From: CAZEHO01 sp964511945
GTDB taxonomy: Bacteria > Actinomycetota > Acidimicrobiia > Spongiisociales > UBA11373
Assembly (NCBI GenBank): GCA_964511945.1
Contig: CAZEHO010000048.1
Span: 1-15,586 of the forward strand
Length of the DNA: 15,586 bases
Direction of reading: 5' to 3'
Positions 1-7,777 of this stretch are shown here, in pieces. Position numbers and translations under genes: made by a program. Numbering within the stretch: position 1 is the stretch's first letter; every line of letters begins with the position of its first letter. The notes below the pieces were generated by a model. The model worked only from the letters and a program-made list of their open reading frames with translations, was not told the DNA's origin and made no database searches.

Positions 1-11
1 CTGGGTGGCGC

Positions 12-902
12 CTAGTAGGGCAGGCAGACCGACGGGCTCTTATCCAGCAGGTCTGGGTTGTTCCCCGCCTTGATGTTGGCGAAGCGGGCATCGATGTACT
101 TCCAGTGGTTCCCGATGTTCGGGGTGACGTAGAAGGTCCCGTTCTGGATCGCCTCGAGCGTTTTGGGTGTGATCACTTCGGGAGCAGTGCCCTCATCGGT
201 GAAGTGCTCGATCAACGGCTTGACCAGATCACGAGGACCGAAGATCGACGCATCCCATCCGGACGGATCATCCTCGGTCGCTTCGAGCAGTTCGACCAAC
301 TGGTAGTAGATCCCGTTGTAGGTGTTTCCGGGGAGGACGGCGGTCACTCCGATGTGGGAGCCCTTGTACTCCAGGTCGTGGTACAGGCATTCGGCCAATG
401 CGAGCAGACCGGCCTTGGCGACGAAGTACGGAGCGGGGTCACCGAGGCTCGGGATCAGTGAGAACGACGAGCAGGTGAAGATGATGTGGGCCTCCTCCTG
501 CTGTTCCAGGTGCGGCAGGAACGCCTTGAGCCCGTAGAAGGGTCCGTTGAGGCTGACGGCCAGATTGAGGTGCCAGGCATCGAGCGTGATGTCGGATGCT
601 CCCCACCCGCCGACCACTCCGAGCAGTGCTGCATTGAAGTGGGCAACGTTGATGCCGCCGAACCGTTCGGCCGCTTCGGCGGCGAGCGCCACGTTGGCGT
701 CGGCGTCTGCGGCATCGCTGTTCACGGCGTGCAGCCGATCTCCAGCGTCCAGGTCGGCTGTGGCGGCAGCGAGGGCCTCATCATTGATGTCGGAGATCAC
801 AACCTTCATGCCGGCACCGAGAAACTCCCTGGCGTGCGCCAGGCCGATGCCGCTGGCACCCCCGGTGACGACCGCAACCTTGTCCTGCGGATTCGAGATC
901 AC
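12..902 (-). CDS. SDR family NAD(P)-dependent oxidoreductase
   Basis: This is a classical short-chain dehydrogenase/reductase of about 296 residues, expected to oxidise or reduce an alcohol/ketone with NAD(P)(H) in the cytoplasm. The Rossmann glycine motif TGGASGIG is at residues 13-20, and the catalytic pair is Tyr159/Lys163 (YFVAK) with Ser146 thirteen residues before the Tyr. The usual NNAG motif is altered to FNAA. A tail after the core fold runs to the C-terminus (IGNHWKYIDARFANIKAG region), longer than in 250-residue SDRs. I chose the GTG start at 902 because AAGGAG (910-915, complement strand) sits 7 bases upstream; a longer reading frame from 953 lacks such a site and precedes the fold. 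It is divergent from the aldehyde oxidoreductase cluster and could share its control region. The fold is certain; the substrate cannot be told from sequence. Confidence 0.9.
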   Translation of the reverse strand: MISNPQDKVAVVTGGASGIGLAHAREFLGAGMKVVISDINDEALAAATADLDAGDRLHAVNSDAADADANVALAAEAAERFGGINVAHFNAALLGVVGGWGASDITLDAWHLNLAVSLNGPFYGLKAFLPHLEQQEEAHIIFTCSSFSLIPSLGDPAPYFVAKAGLLALAECLYHDLEYKGSHIGVTAVLPGNTYNGIYYQLVELLEATEDDPSGWDASIFGPRDLVKPLIEHFTDEGTAPEVITPKTLEAIQNGTFYVTPNIGNHWKYIDARFANIKAGNNPDLLDKSPSVCLPY

Positions 903-1175
903 GACACAACTCCTTGATCGAGCCTGACGGGAAGCATCCGTCGACCCACCCAAAGATGAGCCGATTCATTCTTGAACCATAGCAAATGCATCTGGTTCCT
1001 GCGTCTGATATCCTGTTTCTGCGGGATTCATACTGCACCTGCCGGACCATCCGCTACCCACCAGGAGCGTAGAGGTGATCGCATTCCATGGGGTGGACGA
1101 AACCACGCCCGCCAGATCGCGCTGCGACAAGTGTCGGCGACCCCCACAGTGGGCAGGCAACGAGGGAAGACCCTG
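903..1175. promoter_or_regulatory. Divergent intergenic control region with an inverted repeat
   Basis: These 273 bases separate the GTG of the leftward SDR from the ATG of the rightward aldehyde oxidoreductase, so promoters for both must lie here. An inverted repeat GAACCA-N13-TGGTTC is visible at 974-998, the size of a site for a dimeric regulator. A shorter palindrome, CGACA-AG-TGTCG, lies at 1125-1136. I see no convincing paired -35/-10 boxes and no riboswitch I can name. A reading frame entering the aldehyde oxidoreductase from 972 crosses this region, but its peptide (Cys/Arg-rich, no family resemblance) does not look coding. The operator role is inference. Confidence 0.4.
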
Positions 1176-3061
1176 ATGCCGTACGGCTATGCGGGCAGGG
1201 TGCTCCACGTTGATCTCAGCGGCGGGACCCTCGGGGTTGAGGAGCCGACCGAGGAGTTCTATCGCACGTATGTGGGTGGGAGCGCCATGGGGTTGTACTA
1301 CCTGTTCAAGAACAATCCTGTTGGGGCCGACCCGTTGGGCCCTGAGAACACCCTGACGTTCGCGCTGGCTGGGATCACGGGGGCCCCGATTGCGGGGCAG
1401 AGCCGGGCGACTGCGGTTGCCAAGTCGCCTATCACGGGTGGTGCCGGGGACAGTCAGGCCGGTGGGTTTTGGCCGGCGGAGCTGAAATTCGCCGGGTTCG
1501 ACGCGATCGTGATCACGGGCCGGTCCCCCGAACCTGTGTATCTGTGGGTCACCGGGGGTGAGGCGGAGCTGCGCCCGGCCGGGCATCTGTGGGGCAAGAC
1601 CACCCGCGAGGTTGACGCCCAACTCAAGGAGGAGTTGGGGGAGTCCCGTGCTGAGATCGCGCAGATCGGCCCGGCCGGTGAGCGGCTGGTTCGGTTTGCG
1701 GCGGTGATGAATATGGCGAACCGGGCGCACGGCCGCACCGGCATGGGTGCGGTAATGGGATCGAAGAACCTCAAGGCGATTGCGGTGCGGGGTGGCAAGA
1801 AGAAGCTGCCGATGGCCGACCCTGAGGGGCTCCGGGCGATCATGCAGGGATCCCGGGCCGGGCTCACCGACAACCCTGATGTTGCCTCCCTGGCGCAGTA
1901 CGGGACGCTCGACATCTTGGAGTTCCAGAACGAGGGCGGCGGCCTGCCGACCAACAACTACCGCTCCGGGTTCTTCGGTGAGCAGGCCGCTTCGATCTCC
2001 GGAGCGAGCCTGTTCGACAACCTGCTCCGTGGAGCCGACGAGGGCACCCAGATGAAGACCGGACGCGACACCTGCTACTCGTGCGCCGTTCGCTGCAAGC
2101 GGGTCGTGGAAGCAGAGTGGGAAGGCAACCCGGTCGATCCGCTGTCGGGTGGGCAGGAGTACGAGACCACGTCGGTGTTCGGGTCGTACTGCGGGATCGA
2201 CGACCACGGAGCGATTGCGTACGCCAACCAGCTGTGCAACCAGTATGGGGTCGACACCATCGCGGCGGGCGCCACCATGGCTTTCGCCATCGATTGCTTC
2301 GAGAGCGGCATCATCAGCACCACCGATACCGGCGGGATCGAACTCGGGTGGGGCAACGCCCCCGCCATGCTGCAGCTGCTCGAACAGACCCTGAAACGTG
2401 ATGGCTTCGGCGACGTCCTCGCGGAAGGCTCGGCGGTGGCCGCCGAACAGATCGGGAGAGGCGCATCGGAGCGGACGATCACGGTGAAGGGTGCCGAGCT
2501 TCCGGCCCATATGCCGCATGTGAAGCGGTCCCTGGCACTGATCTACGCGGTGAACCCCTTCGGGGCAGACCATCAGTCACACGAGCACGACCCGTTCTAC
2601 GAACCCGAAACCATTGAGACCAGCCCGAGAAGGTCCGCTACGCACTCACCACCCAATACGTCTTCTCAGCGGCAGACACGACCAACGTCTGCCAGTTCGT
2701 GTTCGGTCCCGGCTGGGCGCTCATGGGACCCGAAGAACTCGCCGCTGTCATCACCGCCGTCACCGGCGTCGAGACCTCAATCGACGACCTCCTCACCATG
2801 GGCCGACGCCGGGTCAACATGCTGCGCGCCTTCAACGCCCGCGAGGGGTTAGACCGCGACCGCGACACCCTCCCCGACCGGCTCTTCGACGAGCCGCTGG
2901 TCGGCGGCCCCACCGACGGGATGGCCCTCGACCGGGACCAATTCGAAGCCGCCCTCGACGAGTACTACCGCCAAGCAGGATGGACCCCCAGGGGCGTCCC
3001 GACTCCCGAGACCCTCACCGAACTCGGCTTGGACTGGATCGCAGAACAGATCAGCAACTGA
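1176..3061 (+). CDS. Aldehyde ferredoxin oxidoreductase (tungsten-pterin AOR family), frameshifted near 2620
   Basis: AOR-family enzymes oxidise aldehydes to carboxylic acids using a tungsten (rarely molybdenum) bis-pterin and one [4Fe-4S] cluster, passing electrons to ferredoxin or a partner protein. The protein opens with the AOR start (GYAGRVLHVDLSGG, then YVGGSAMGLYYL). It carries the pterin-contacting GRTGMGAVMGSKNLKAI segment and the cluster motif CxxCxxxC at Cys300, Cys303 and Cys307. The first frame runs to a stop at 2852, but family-like sequence stops near 2620 and resumes one frame over (KVRYALTTQYVFSA onward) to the stop at 3061. With one base restored the protein is about 628 residues, near the family's usual length of about 600, and Cys506 supplies the fourth cluster ligand. 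The 206-residue gap from Cys300 matches my recollection of Cys288-Cys494 in Pyrococcus AOR. The ATG at 1176 has GAGGGA upstream. As read, the product would lose the fourth Cys; this could be sequencing error or a true pseudogene. Confidence 0.9.
2618..2627 (+). other. Frameshift site in the aldehyde oxidoreductase gene
   Basis: The upstream frame reads a plausible ...EPETIE to about 2618. The downstream frame carries the conserved ...EKVRYALTTQYV from 2627. The downstream frame is closed by a TGA at 2615-2617, so the crossing must lie in about ten bases. Adding one C next to the ACC at 2619-2621 restores E-T-Q-P-E-K-V-R. I see no slippery heptamer of the X-XXY-YYZ type, so programmed slippage is unlikely. 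Confidence 0.8.
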
Positions 3062-3077
3062 CCACAAGGAGATGAGC

Positions 3078-3509
3078 GTGTTCGAGCACGACACCTATCG
3101 CGAGATCGCCAAGTCCTGCATGGAGCTGTGGGGTCAGCTCAAGTTTCGCGAGGCGTACATGACCTACTACGCCGAGGATGCGGTCAAAGTGGAGCCCCTG
3201 GCCTGGGGAGATCTCCCGAACACCACGGTCGGCAACGAAGCCCTGGCCGACCACGAGGAATGGCTCTGGGAGACCCAGGTCATCGTCAACTCGATCAAGG
3301 CCGTCGAAGGCCCCTTCATCGGCTGCAACGGCTTCTCGGTGATCATCGAAAGCGACTTCATCATGCGAGAGAGCGGGATGCGTCAGGTGTTCCGTGAGGT
3401 CGGGACCTACACGATCGAGAACGGGAAGATCGTGCGCGAGGAGTTCCAGTACGAGGAGCACGAACTCGATCACGCCCTCGCGCTGTTTGTTTCCACCGAT
3501 GAGGAGTGA
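3078..3509 (+). CDS. SnoaL-like / NTF2-fold small protein
   Basis: A protein of about 143 residues with the pattern of the SnoaL-like/NTF2 superfamily: an N-terminal helix, a short YYAEDAVKVEPL strand after a helix containing W and Y, a central helix, and closing strands with VGTYTIENGKIVREEFQY. The fold is used by polyketide cyclases, ketosteroid isomerases, limonene-epoxide hydrolases and many small isomerases or dehydratases; it does not fix a reaction. AAGGAG at 3066-3071 abuts the ATG at 3072 but lies 6 bases before the GTG at 3078, so I prefer the GTG. It sits 16 bases after the aldehyde oxidoreductase stop and 44 bases before the E1 gene, so it is probably cotranscribed. A second SnoaL-like gene lies in the opposing operon (13287-13715). 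I infer it acts on an intermediate of the same pathway. Confidence 0.8.
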   Translation: MFEHDTYREIAKSCMELWGQLKFREAYMTYYAEDAVKVEPLAWGDLPNTTVGNEALADHEEWLWETQVIVNSIKAVEGPFIGCNGFSVIIESDFIMRESGMRQVFREVGTYTIENGKIVREEFQYEEHELDHALALFVSTDEE

Positions 3510-3553
3510 CGCCGCCCATCAGTGCGGATCCATCGATGGGCAAGGAGGAACAC

Positions 3554-5617
3554 ATGCTGCAGGTGCTCGATGAGCAGGGACGATTCACCGGCGACGATCC
3601 CGGTTATGACGACAATCTCCTGATCGGGCTGTTCCGCTCGATGGTGATCGCCCGCGAATTCGACGAGCGCGTGCTGCATCTGCAGCGCACCGGCCGGGTC
3701 CCGGCCTATTACCAATGCTCCGGACAAGAGGCGTCGGCGGCGGTGGGCTACGCGCTCGAACGGCAGGACTGGGTGGTGTCGTTTGGACGTGAACAGCCGC
3801 TGCGACTGGCGCGCGGCGTCACCATCGAAGAGGAACTGGCGGTCTTCTTCAACGCAGTCGACTCGCTGTGGGATCCGGTGGAGCGCCGGATCACGCCTAT
3901 CTCCTCCACCATCGGCTCGCAGATTCCCCACGCCACCGGGGTTGCCTACGGCGAGCGCCTTCTCGGCAACGACGTGGCCTCGCTGGTCGTGTTCGGTGAC
4001 GGGGCCACGTCCGAAGGCGACTTCCACGCCGGGATGAACTACGCGGGGGTTTGGAACACACCCACGATCTTCTACTGCCAGAACAACCAGTACGCCCAAT
4101 CGACTCCGATTGCGCTGCAGACGGCAGCGGAGACGCTGGCACAGAAGGCGGTCGCCTATGGATTCGAAGGGATCCGGGTCGATGGGATGGACGCCCTGGC
4201 CGTGTATACCGCCGTGCGCAGCGCGGTCGAGAAGGCCCATGCCGGCGATGGCCCGACCCTGGTAGAAGCTCTCATGTACCGCTTCGCCCCCCACTCCACA
4301 TATGACGGAGAACCGGTATACCGCACCCGCGAGGAGGAGGCGGAGTGGAAGGAGAAGGATCCGCTCATCCGGATGCGGACCCTGGTGCAGGATCGAGAGC
4401 TCTTCTCAGCCTCGGATGAGGATGACCTGAAGGCGCAGACGGCTGCCGAGGTCGAGGCGGCGATTACCAAGTTCGAGGCCATGGGCCTCCCGGACAGGGA
4501 TGTTCCCTTCCGGCACGTGTACGGCAAGGTCCCCGAGCACCTGGCGCGGGAACTCGGAGAGGACGAACGGGTCGCCGGCGAACCCTCAACCGACCTGCCG
4601 CATGCAGTCGTTTCCGACGAAGTCGCGCCGGCGGGTGAGACCACCAAGATGACGATGGTCGACGCGCTCAATGCCGCGCTCCGTCATGCAATGGAGACCG
4701 ACCCCACCGTGGTCGTCCTCGGTGAGGACGTCGGAATCGAGGGAGGGATCTTCCGGGTCACCGCCGGGCTCCACGACGCCTTTGGAGCGGACCGGGTTAT
4801 CGACACTCCACTGTGCGAAGTCGGAATCATCGGGACGTCTGTCGGGATGGCCATTGCCGGCCTCCGGCCGGTTCCGGAGCTGGAGTTTGCCGGCTTGGGC
4901 TACACCGCGTTTGACCAGATCGTGTTCCACGCCGCCCGTTACCGGTGGCGCACCAGGAGCGCGATCAACATGCCGATGGTCATCCGGGTTCCCGGCGGCG
5001 GCGGTCACGAGGGCTACGAGGGCCACTCCGACAACCCCGAGGCGATCTTCGTACATACCCCCGGCCTCAACGTCGTGTACCCCTCAAACCCCTATGACGC
5101 CAAGGGCTTGATGGCCGCGGCGCTGCAGGCGGAAGACCCCGTGGTCTTCTTTGAGCCGATCGTGCAGTACTTCGTCAAGCAGGACGGGGTGCCTGTCGAG
5201 CACTACACGGTGCCGATCGGCAACGCCCGCATCGCCCGGGAGGGCACCGACGCCACCGTGGTCGCCTACGGGAACGCGGTGAACATCGCCCTGGCAGCAG
5301 CCGAGGGTCTCGAGCGTGAGGGCGTGTCGATCGAGATCATCGATCTGCGCACCCTCAAGCCGTGGGACCGCAAGGCCGTGCTGGCGAGCGTCGAGAAGAC
5401 GGGGCGGCTGATCGTGGCTCACGAAGCGACCGTCTACGGAGGCTTCGGTGGGGAGATCACCGCCGTCGTCGCCGAGCAGGCGGTGGAGTACCTCGAAGCA
5501 CCCCCGGTCAGGATCGGCCACCCCGACATGGTGTGGGGCCAGGCCCGGATCGAGGCTTACTCGAAGCTGACACCGGAAGAAGTCGCCGACGCAGTGCGGC
5601 GCACCCTGGAGAACTGA
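3554..5617 (+). CDS. Fused E1 alpha/beta thiamine-diphosphate 2-oxoacid (or acetoin) dehydrogenase
   Basis: E1 decarboxylates a 2-oxo acid, or cleaves acetoin, on thiamine diphosphate and passes the acyl group to the lipoyl arm of E2. At 687 residues this is a fusion. The alpha half (about 1-345) has the ThDP motif GDG(148-150)-X26-NN(177-178) and the GFEGIRVDGMD and RFAPHSTYDGEPVYR regions. A linker of about 20 residues leads to the beta half (from about 364), with GEDVG at 390-394, DTPLCEVGIIG and a C-terminal transketolase-type domain (VVAYGNAVNIALAAAE, HEATVYGGFGGEI). The ATG at 3554 has AAGGAGG five bases upstream; the longer frame from GTG 3506 overlaps the previous gene and adds an unlikely peptide. 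E2 starts two bases after the stop. Pyruvate, branched-chain oxo acid and acetoin types cannot be separated by eye; the nearby Liv transporter and Lrp regulator fit branched-chain substrates, the aldehyde oxidoreductase fits acetoin-type cleavage. Confidence 0.93.
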   Translation: MLQVLDEQGRFTGDDPGYDDNLLIGLFRSMVIAREFDERVLHLQRTGRVPAYYQCSGQEASAAVGYALERQDWVVSFGREQPLRLARGVTIEEELAVFFNAVDSLWDPVERRITPISSTIGSQIPHATGVAYGERLLGNDVASLVVFGDGATSEGDFHAGMNYAGVWNTPTIFYCQNNQYAQSTPIALQTAAETLAQKAVAYGFEGIRVDGMDALAVYTAVRSAVEKAHAGDGPTLVEALMYRFAPHSTYDGEPVYRTREEEAEWKEKDPLIRMRTLVQDRELFSASDEDDLKAQTAAEVEAAITKFEAMGLPDRDVPFRHVYGKVPEHLARELGEDERVAGEPSTDLPHAVVSDEVAPAGETTKMTMVDALNAALRHAMETDPTVVVLGEDVGIEGGIFRVTAGLHDAFGADRVIDTPLCEVGIIGTSVGMAIAGLRPVPELEFAGLGYTAFDQIVFHAARYRWRTRSAINMPMVIRVPGGGGHEGYEGHSDNPEAIFVHTPGLNVVYPSNPYDAKGLMAAALQAEDPVVFFEPIVQYFVKQDGVPVEHYTVPIGNARIAREGTDATVVAYGNAVNIALAAAEGLEREGVSIEIIDLRTLKPWDRKAVLASVEKTGRLIVAHEATVYGGFGGEITAVVAEQAVEYLEAPPVRIGHPDMVWGQARIEAYSKLTPEEVADAVRRTLEN

Positions 5618-5619
5618 TC

Positions 5620-6819
5620 GTGGCGCAGCAGTTCAACCTCCCCGACATCGGTTCCGGGCTCCAGGAGGCTGAGATCGTCGCCTGGCATGTCGAGGTCGGC
5701 GACTCGGTCACCGAGGATCAGGTGCTGTGCGAGGTGGAGACCGAGAAGTCGGTCGTTGAGATCCCGGTGCCGTTCGCCGGCACCATCCTGCAGTTGGCCG
5801 GGCCCCCGGGGACCTCGGTGATGGTCGGTGAGTTGCTGGTGATCATCGGCGAGGCCGGGGAGTCGGTCGGCAACGCAGCGGCACCCGAACCGGCCGCGGT
5901 CTCGGTCCCGGAGCTTGCAGCAGAGGAACCGCCGGCCGCTCCCGCCCCCGCTCCCGGCACCTCCAGGCCGAAGGTGATGCCCGTCGTCCGCAAGCTGGCA
6001 AAGAGCCTCGGGGTCGACCTCGCCACTGTCATCGGATCGGGACCGGGAGGCCGGATCACCCGCGAGGACGTCGAGGCTGCCGCGGCGGCTCCCGAGCCGG
6101 CCGCCGCAACGGCGACTCCCGCGTTACAGCCCGGGGAGCGCACCGAGCACCGCGAGCGCCTGTCGAAGCTGCGCCGCACCATCGCCGATCACATGACGTC
6201 GCGATGGCAGGAGGTGCCCCACATCTCCGGCCTGGTCGATGCCGATGCGTCCTCCCTGCTGGCAACCCGCCGGGCGGTGGCAGACCGCCTGGGGAAGCCG
6301 GTACCGATCGATGCCCTGCTGGTCGCGGCGGTGATCCCCGCCCTCAAGTCATTCCCCACCGCCAACGCCGTGATCGATGGGGACGACATCGTGTACCGGG
6401 AGTATTACGACGTCGGCATCGCAGTCGGCACCGAGGAGGGGCTCCTGGTTCCGATCGTGCGCAACGCCGACACGCTGCTCCTGGCAGACCTGGTCGACAC
6501 CGTCACCGACCTCGTCGCCCGGGCCCGGAGCCGGAGCCTGGGTCCCGAGGAGATGGGCGACCAGACCTTCACCATCTCCAACCTCGGGGCGCTGCGCGGC
6601 CAGTACGCCACCCAGGTCATTCCGGCCGGGACCACCGGGATCCTCTCGGTGGGCCGGGCCCGGGAGCAGGCGGTGGTGAAGAACGGCGCGATCGTCGCCG
6701 CCCCGGTGATGGGTGTGTCGGCAACCTTCGACCATCGTGCCGTCGACGGACTCGAGGGCATGGGGTTCCTCCGCAATGTCGCGGACACGCTCGAGGAGAT
6801 GGGCCTGCTGCTGGTGTAG
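5620..6819 (+). CDS. Dihydrolipoamide acyltransferase, E2 component of a 2-oxoacid dehydrogenase complex
   Basis: E2 accepts the acyl group from E1 on a swinging lipoyl-lysine and transfers it to coenzyme A, and forms the core of the complex. The 399-residue protein has one N-terminal lipoyl domain (about 1-77; lipoylated Lys43 in VETEKSVVEI), an Ala/Pro-rich hinge, a peripheral subunit-binding domain (about 118-155, MPVVRKLAKSLGVDL then GPGGRITREDVEA), a second Ala/Pro linker, and the catalytic acyltransferase domain to the end. The active-site signature DHRAVDG places the His at 372 and Asp at 376. The GTG start lies two bases after the E1 stop, with GGAG inside the E1 tail as ribosome site, indicating translational coupling. 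No E3 gene follows, so dihydrolipoamide dehydrogenase is presumably shared. The stop is three bases from the stop of the facing regulator gene. Confidence 0.93.
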   Translation: MAQQFNLPDIGSGLQEAEIVAWHVEVGDSVTEDQVLCEVETEKSVVEIPVPFAGTILQLAGPPGTSVMVGELLVIIGEAGESVGNAAAPEPAAVSVPELAAEEPPAAPAPAPGTSRPKVMPVVRKLAKSLGVDLATVIGSGPGGRITREDVEAAAAAPEPAAATATPALQPGERTEHRERLSKLRRTIADHMTSRWQEVPHISGLVDADASSLLATRRAVADRLGKPVPIDALLVAAVIPALKSFPTANAVIDGDDIVYREYYDVGIAVGTEEGLLVPIVRNADTLLLADLVDTVTDLVARARSRSLGPEEMGDQTFTISNLGALRGQYATQVIPAGTTGILSVGRAREQAVVKNGAIVAAPVMGVSATFDHRAVDGLEGMGFLRNVADTLEEMGLLLV

Positions 6820-6822
6820 CGC

Positions 6823-7761
6823 CTAGGACGGGATCAGGCCCGACGACGCCACCGACGGGTAGCTCTCGCGGACCGTCCGCAGGAACGGGAGCGATGTGAT
6901 CGTGCGAATCCCGGGGATGGCCCGGATTCGGTCCGCCGTCTCCAACGCGTGTTCGCGTGACTCGCAGCTCAGGTTGCCCACCGCGTCGTAGGGACCCGCG
7001 GTGATCGCCAGGAAGGCAACCTCGTCGATCTCGGCGACCTTCGCCGTGGCCTCGCGTACCGATCCCGACACCTCGAGCGTGAAGGCCGACTCCAACTCCA
7101 GGCCGAGCGCCACCCGATCGACGAGGCCGGTCACGGTGATGGCACCGGTCTCGAGCATGTGGAGGACCCGGGCCCGGACCGCGGTCTCGGAGAGACCAAC
7201 CTTTGGTGCCAGCTCGGCATAACTCTGCCGTCCGTCCTTCTCCAATTCGTGGACGACCGCCAGATCGAGCGCATCGAGCACCGGTGGATGTTCGGCCGTC
7301 GGCATGAACACCGACTCCTTGACCACCTGCAGATAGGTAACGGCTTCTACGTCGGCGACACCCGGATCGGATCGGACCGCCTCCGTCAGGTCGAGGAATT
7401 GCTCCTTCGAACGGCACCGCAACTCGACCACGACGTCGTAGCGCCCGGATGCGATGAAGACGTTCCCCACGCCCGAGATCTCGGCGAGCTCCGCGGCTAT
7501 CTCCCGGCTGGACTCGCGGACCGACAGACCGACGATGCCCATCCACTCGATACCGAGCACGGCCGGATTCACGATGGCGGTGATACGAAGGATCCCGGAG
7601 TCGAGCAGGCGGTTGATCCGGCGGCGGACCGCCGTTTGCGAGAGCCCCACCTTCAACCCAAGTGCGGACTGCGAGGCGCGACCGTCGAGGTGCAGTTCAT
7701 CGATCAGCTGCAGATCGATCGCATCAAGCCCCTGCGGTGCGATCGTTGCGTTGCCGACCAC
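6823..7761 (-). CDS. Tandem Lrp/AsnC-type transcriptional regulator (two HTH + two RAM domains)
   Basis: Lrp/AsnC regulators bind DNA through an N-terminal winged helix-turn-helix and sense amino acids or related small molecules with a C-terminal RAM domain. This 312-residue protein is about twice the usual 150 and contains the unit twice. HTH 1 is about 12-60 (LDAIDLQLIDELHLDGR then VGLSQTAVRRRINRLLDSG), followed by RAM 1. HTH 2 is about 160-205 (LDALDLAVVHELEKDGR then VGLSETAVRARVLHMLETG), followed by RAM 2. The repeats are clearly homologous but diverged. The GTG at 7761 has AAGGAG six bases upstream; a longer frame from 7803 would overlap LivF. It starts 16 bases after the LivF stop, so it is the last gene of the transporter train and a likely feedback regulator of it and perhaps of the facing dehydrogenase operon. 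The ligand is unknown. Confidence 0.9.
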   Translation of the reverse strand: MVGNATIAPQGLDAIDLQLIDELHLDGRASQSALGLKVGLSQTAVRRRINRLLDSGILRITAIVNPAVLGIEWMGIVGLSVRESSREIAAELAEISGVGNVFIASGRYDVVVELRCRSKEQFLDLTEAVRSDPGVADVEAVTYLQVVKESVFMPTAEHPPVLDALDLAVVHELEKDGRQSYAELAPKVGLSETAVRARVLHMLETGAITVTGLVDRVALGLELESAFTLEVSGSVREATAKVAEIDEVAFLAITAGPYDAVGNLSCESREHALETADRIRAIPGIRTITSLPFLRTVRESYPSVASSGLIPS

Positions 7762-7777
7762 GTCCCACTCCTTCCGG

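Noticed and set aside
972..1175. N-terminal extension of the AOR reading frame by 68 residues
   Set aside because: The peptide has no family resemblance, AOR proteins start at about the GYAGRVLHVDL strand, and the ATG at 1176 has a good ribosome site.
903..1175. Moco/tungsten-cofactor or TPP riboswitch upstream of the cluster
   Set aside because: I could not find the conserved cores of these riboswitches by eye; a covariance-model search would be needed to revive the idea.
2615..2640. Programmed -1 ribosomal frameshift in the AOR gene
   Set aside because: There is no slippery heptamer and no obvious stimulatory stem just downstream; AOR genes are not known for recoding.
5362..5619. Upstream extension of the E2 reading frame into the E1 gene
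   Set aside because: The translation there is Arg-rich shadow sequence; the lipoyl domain begins exactly after the GTG at 5620.
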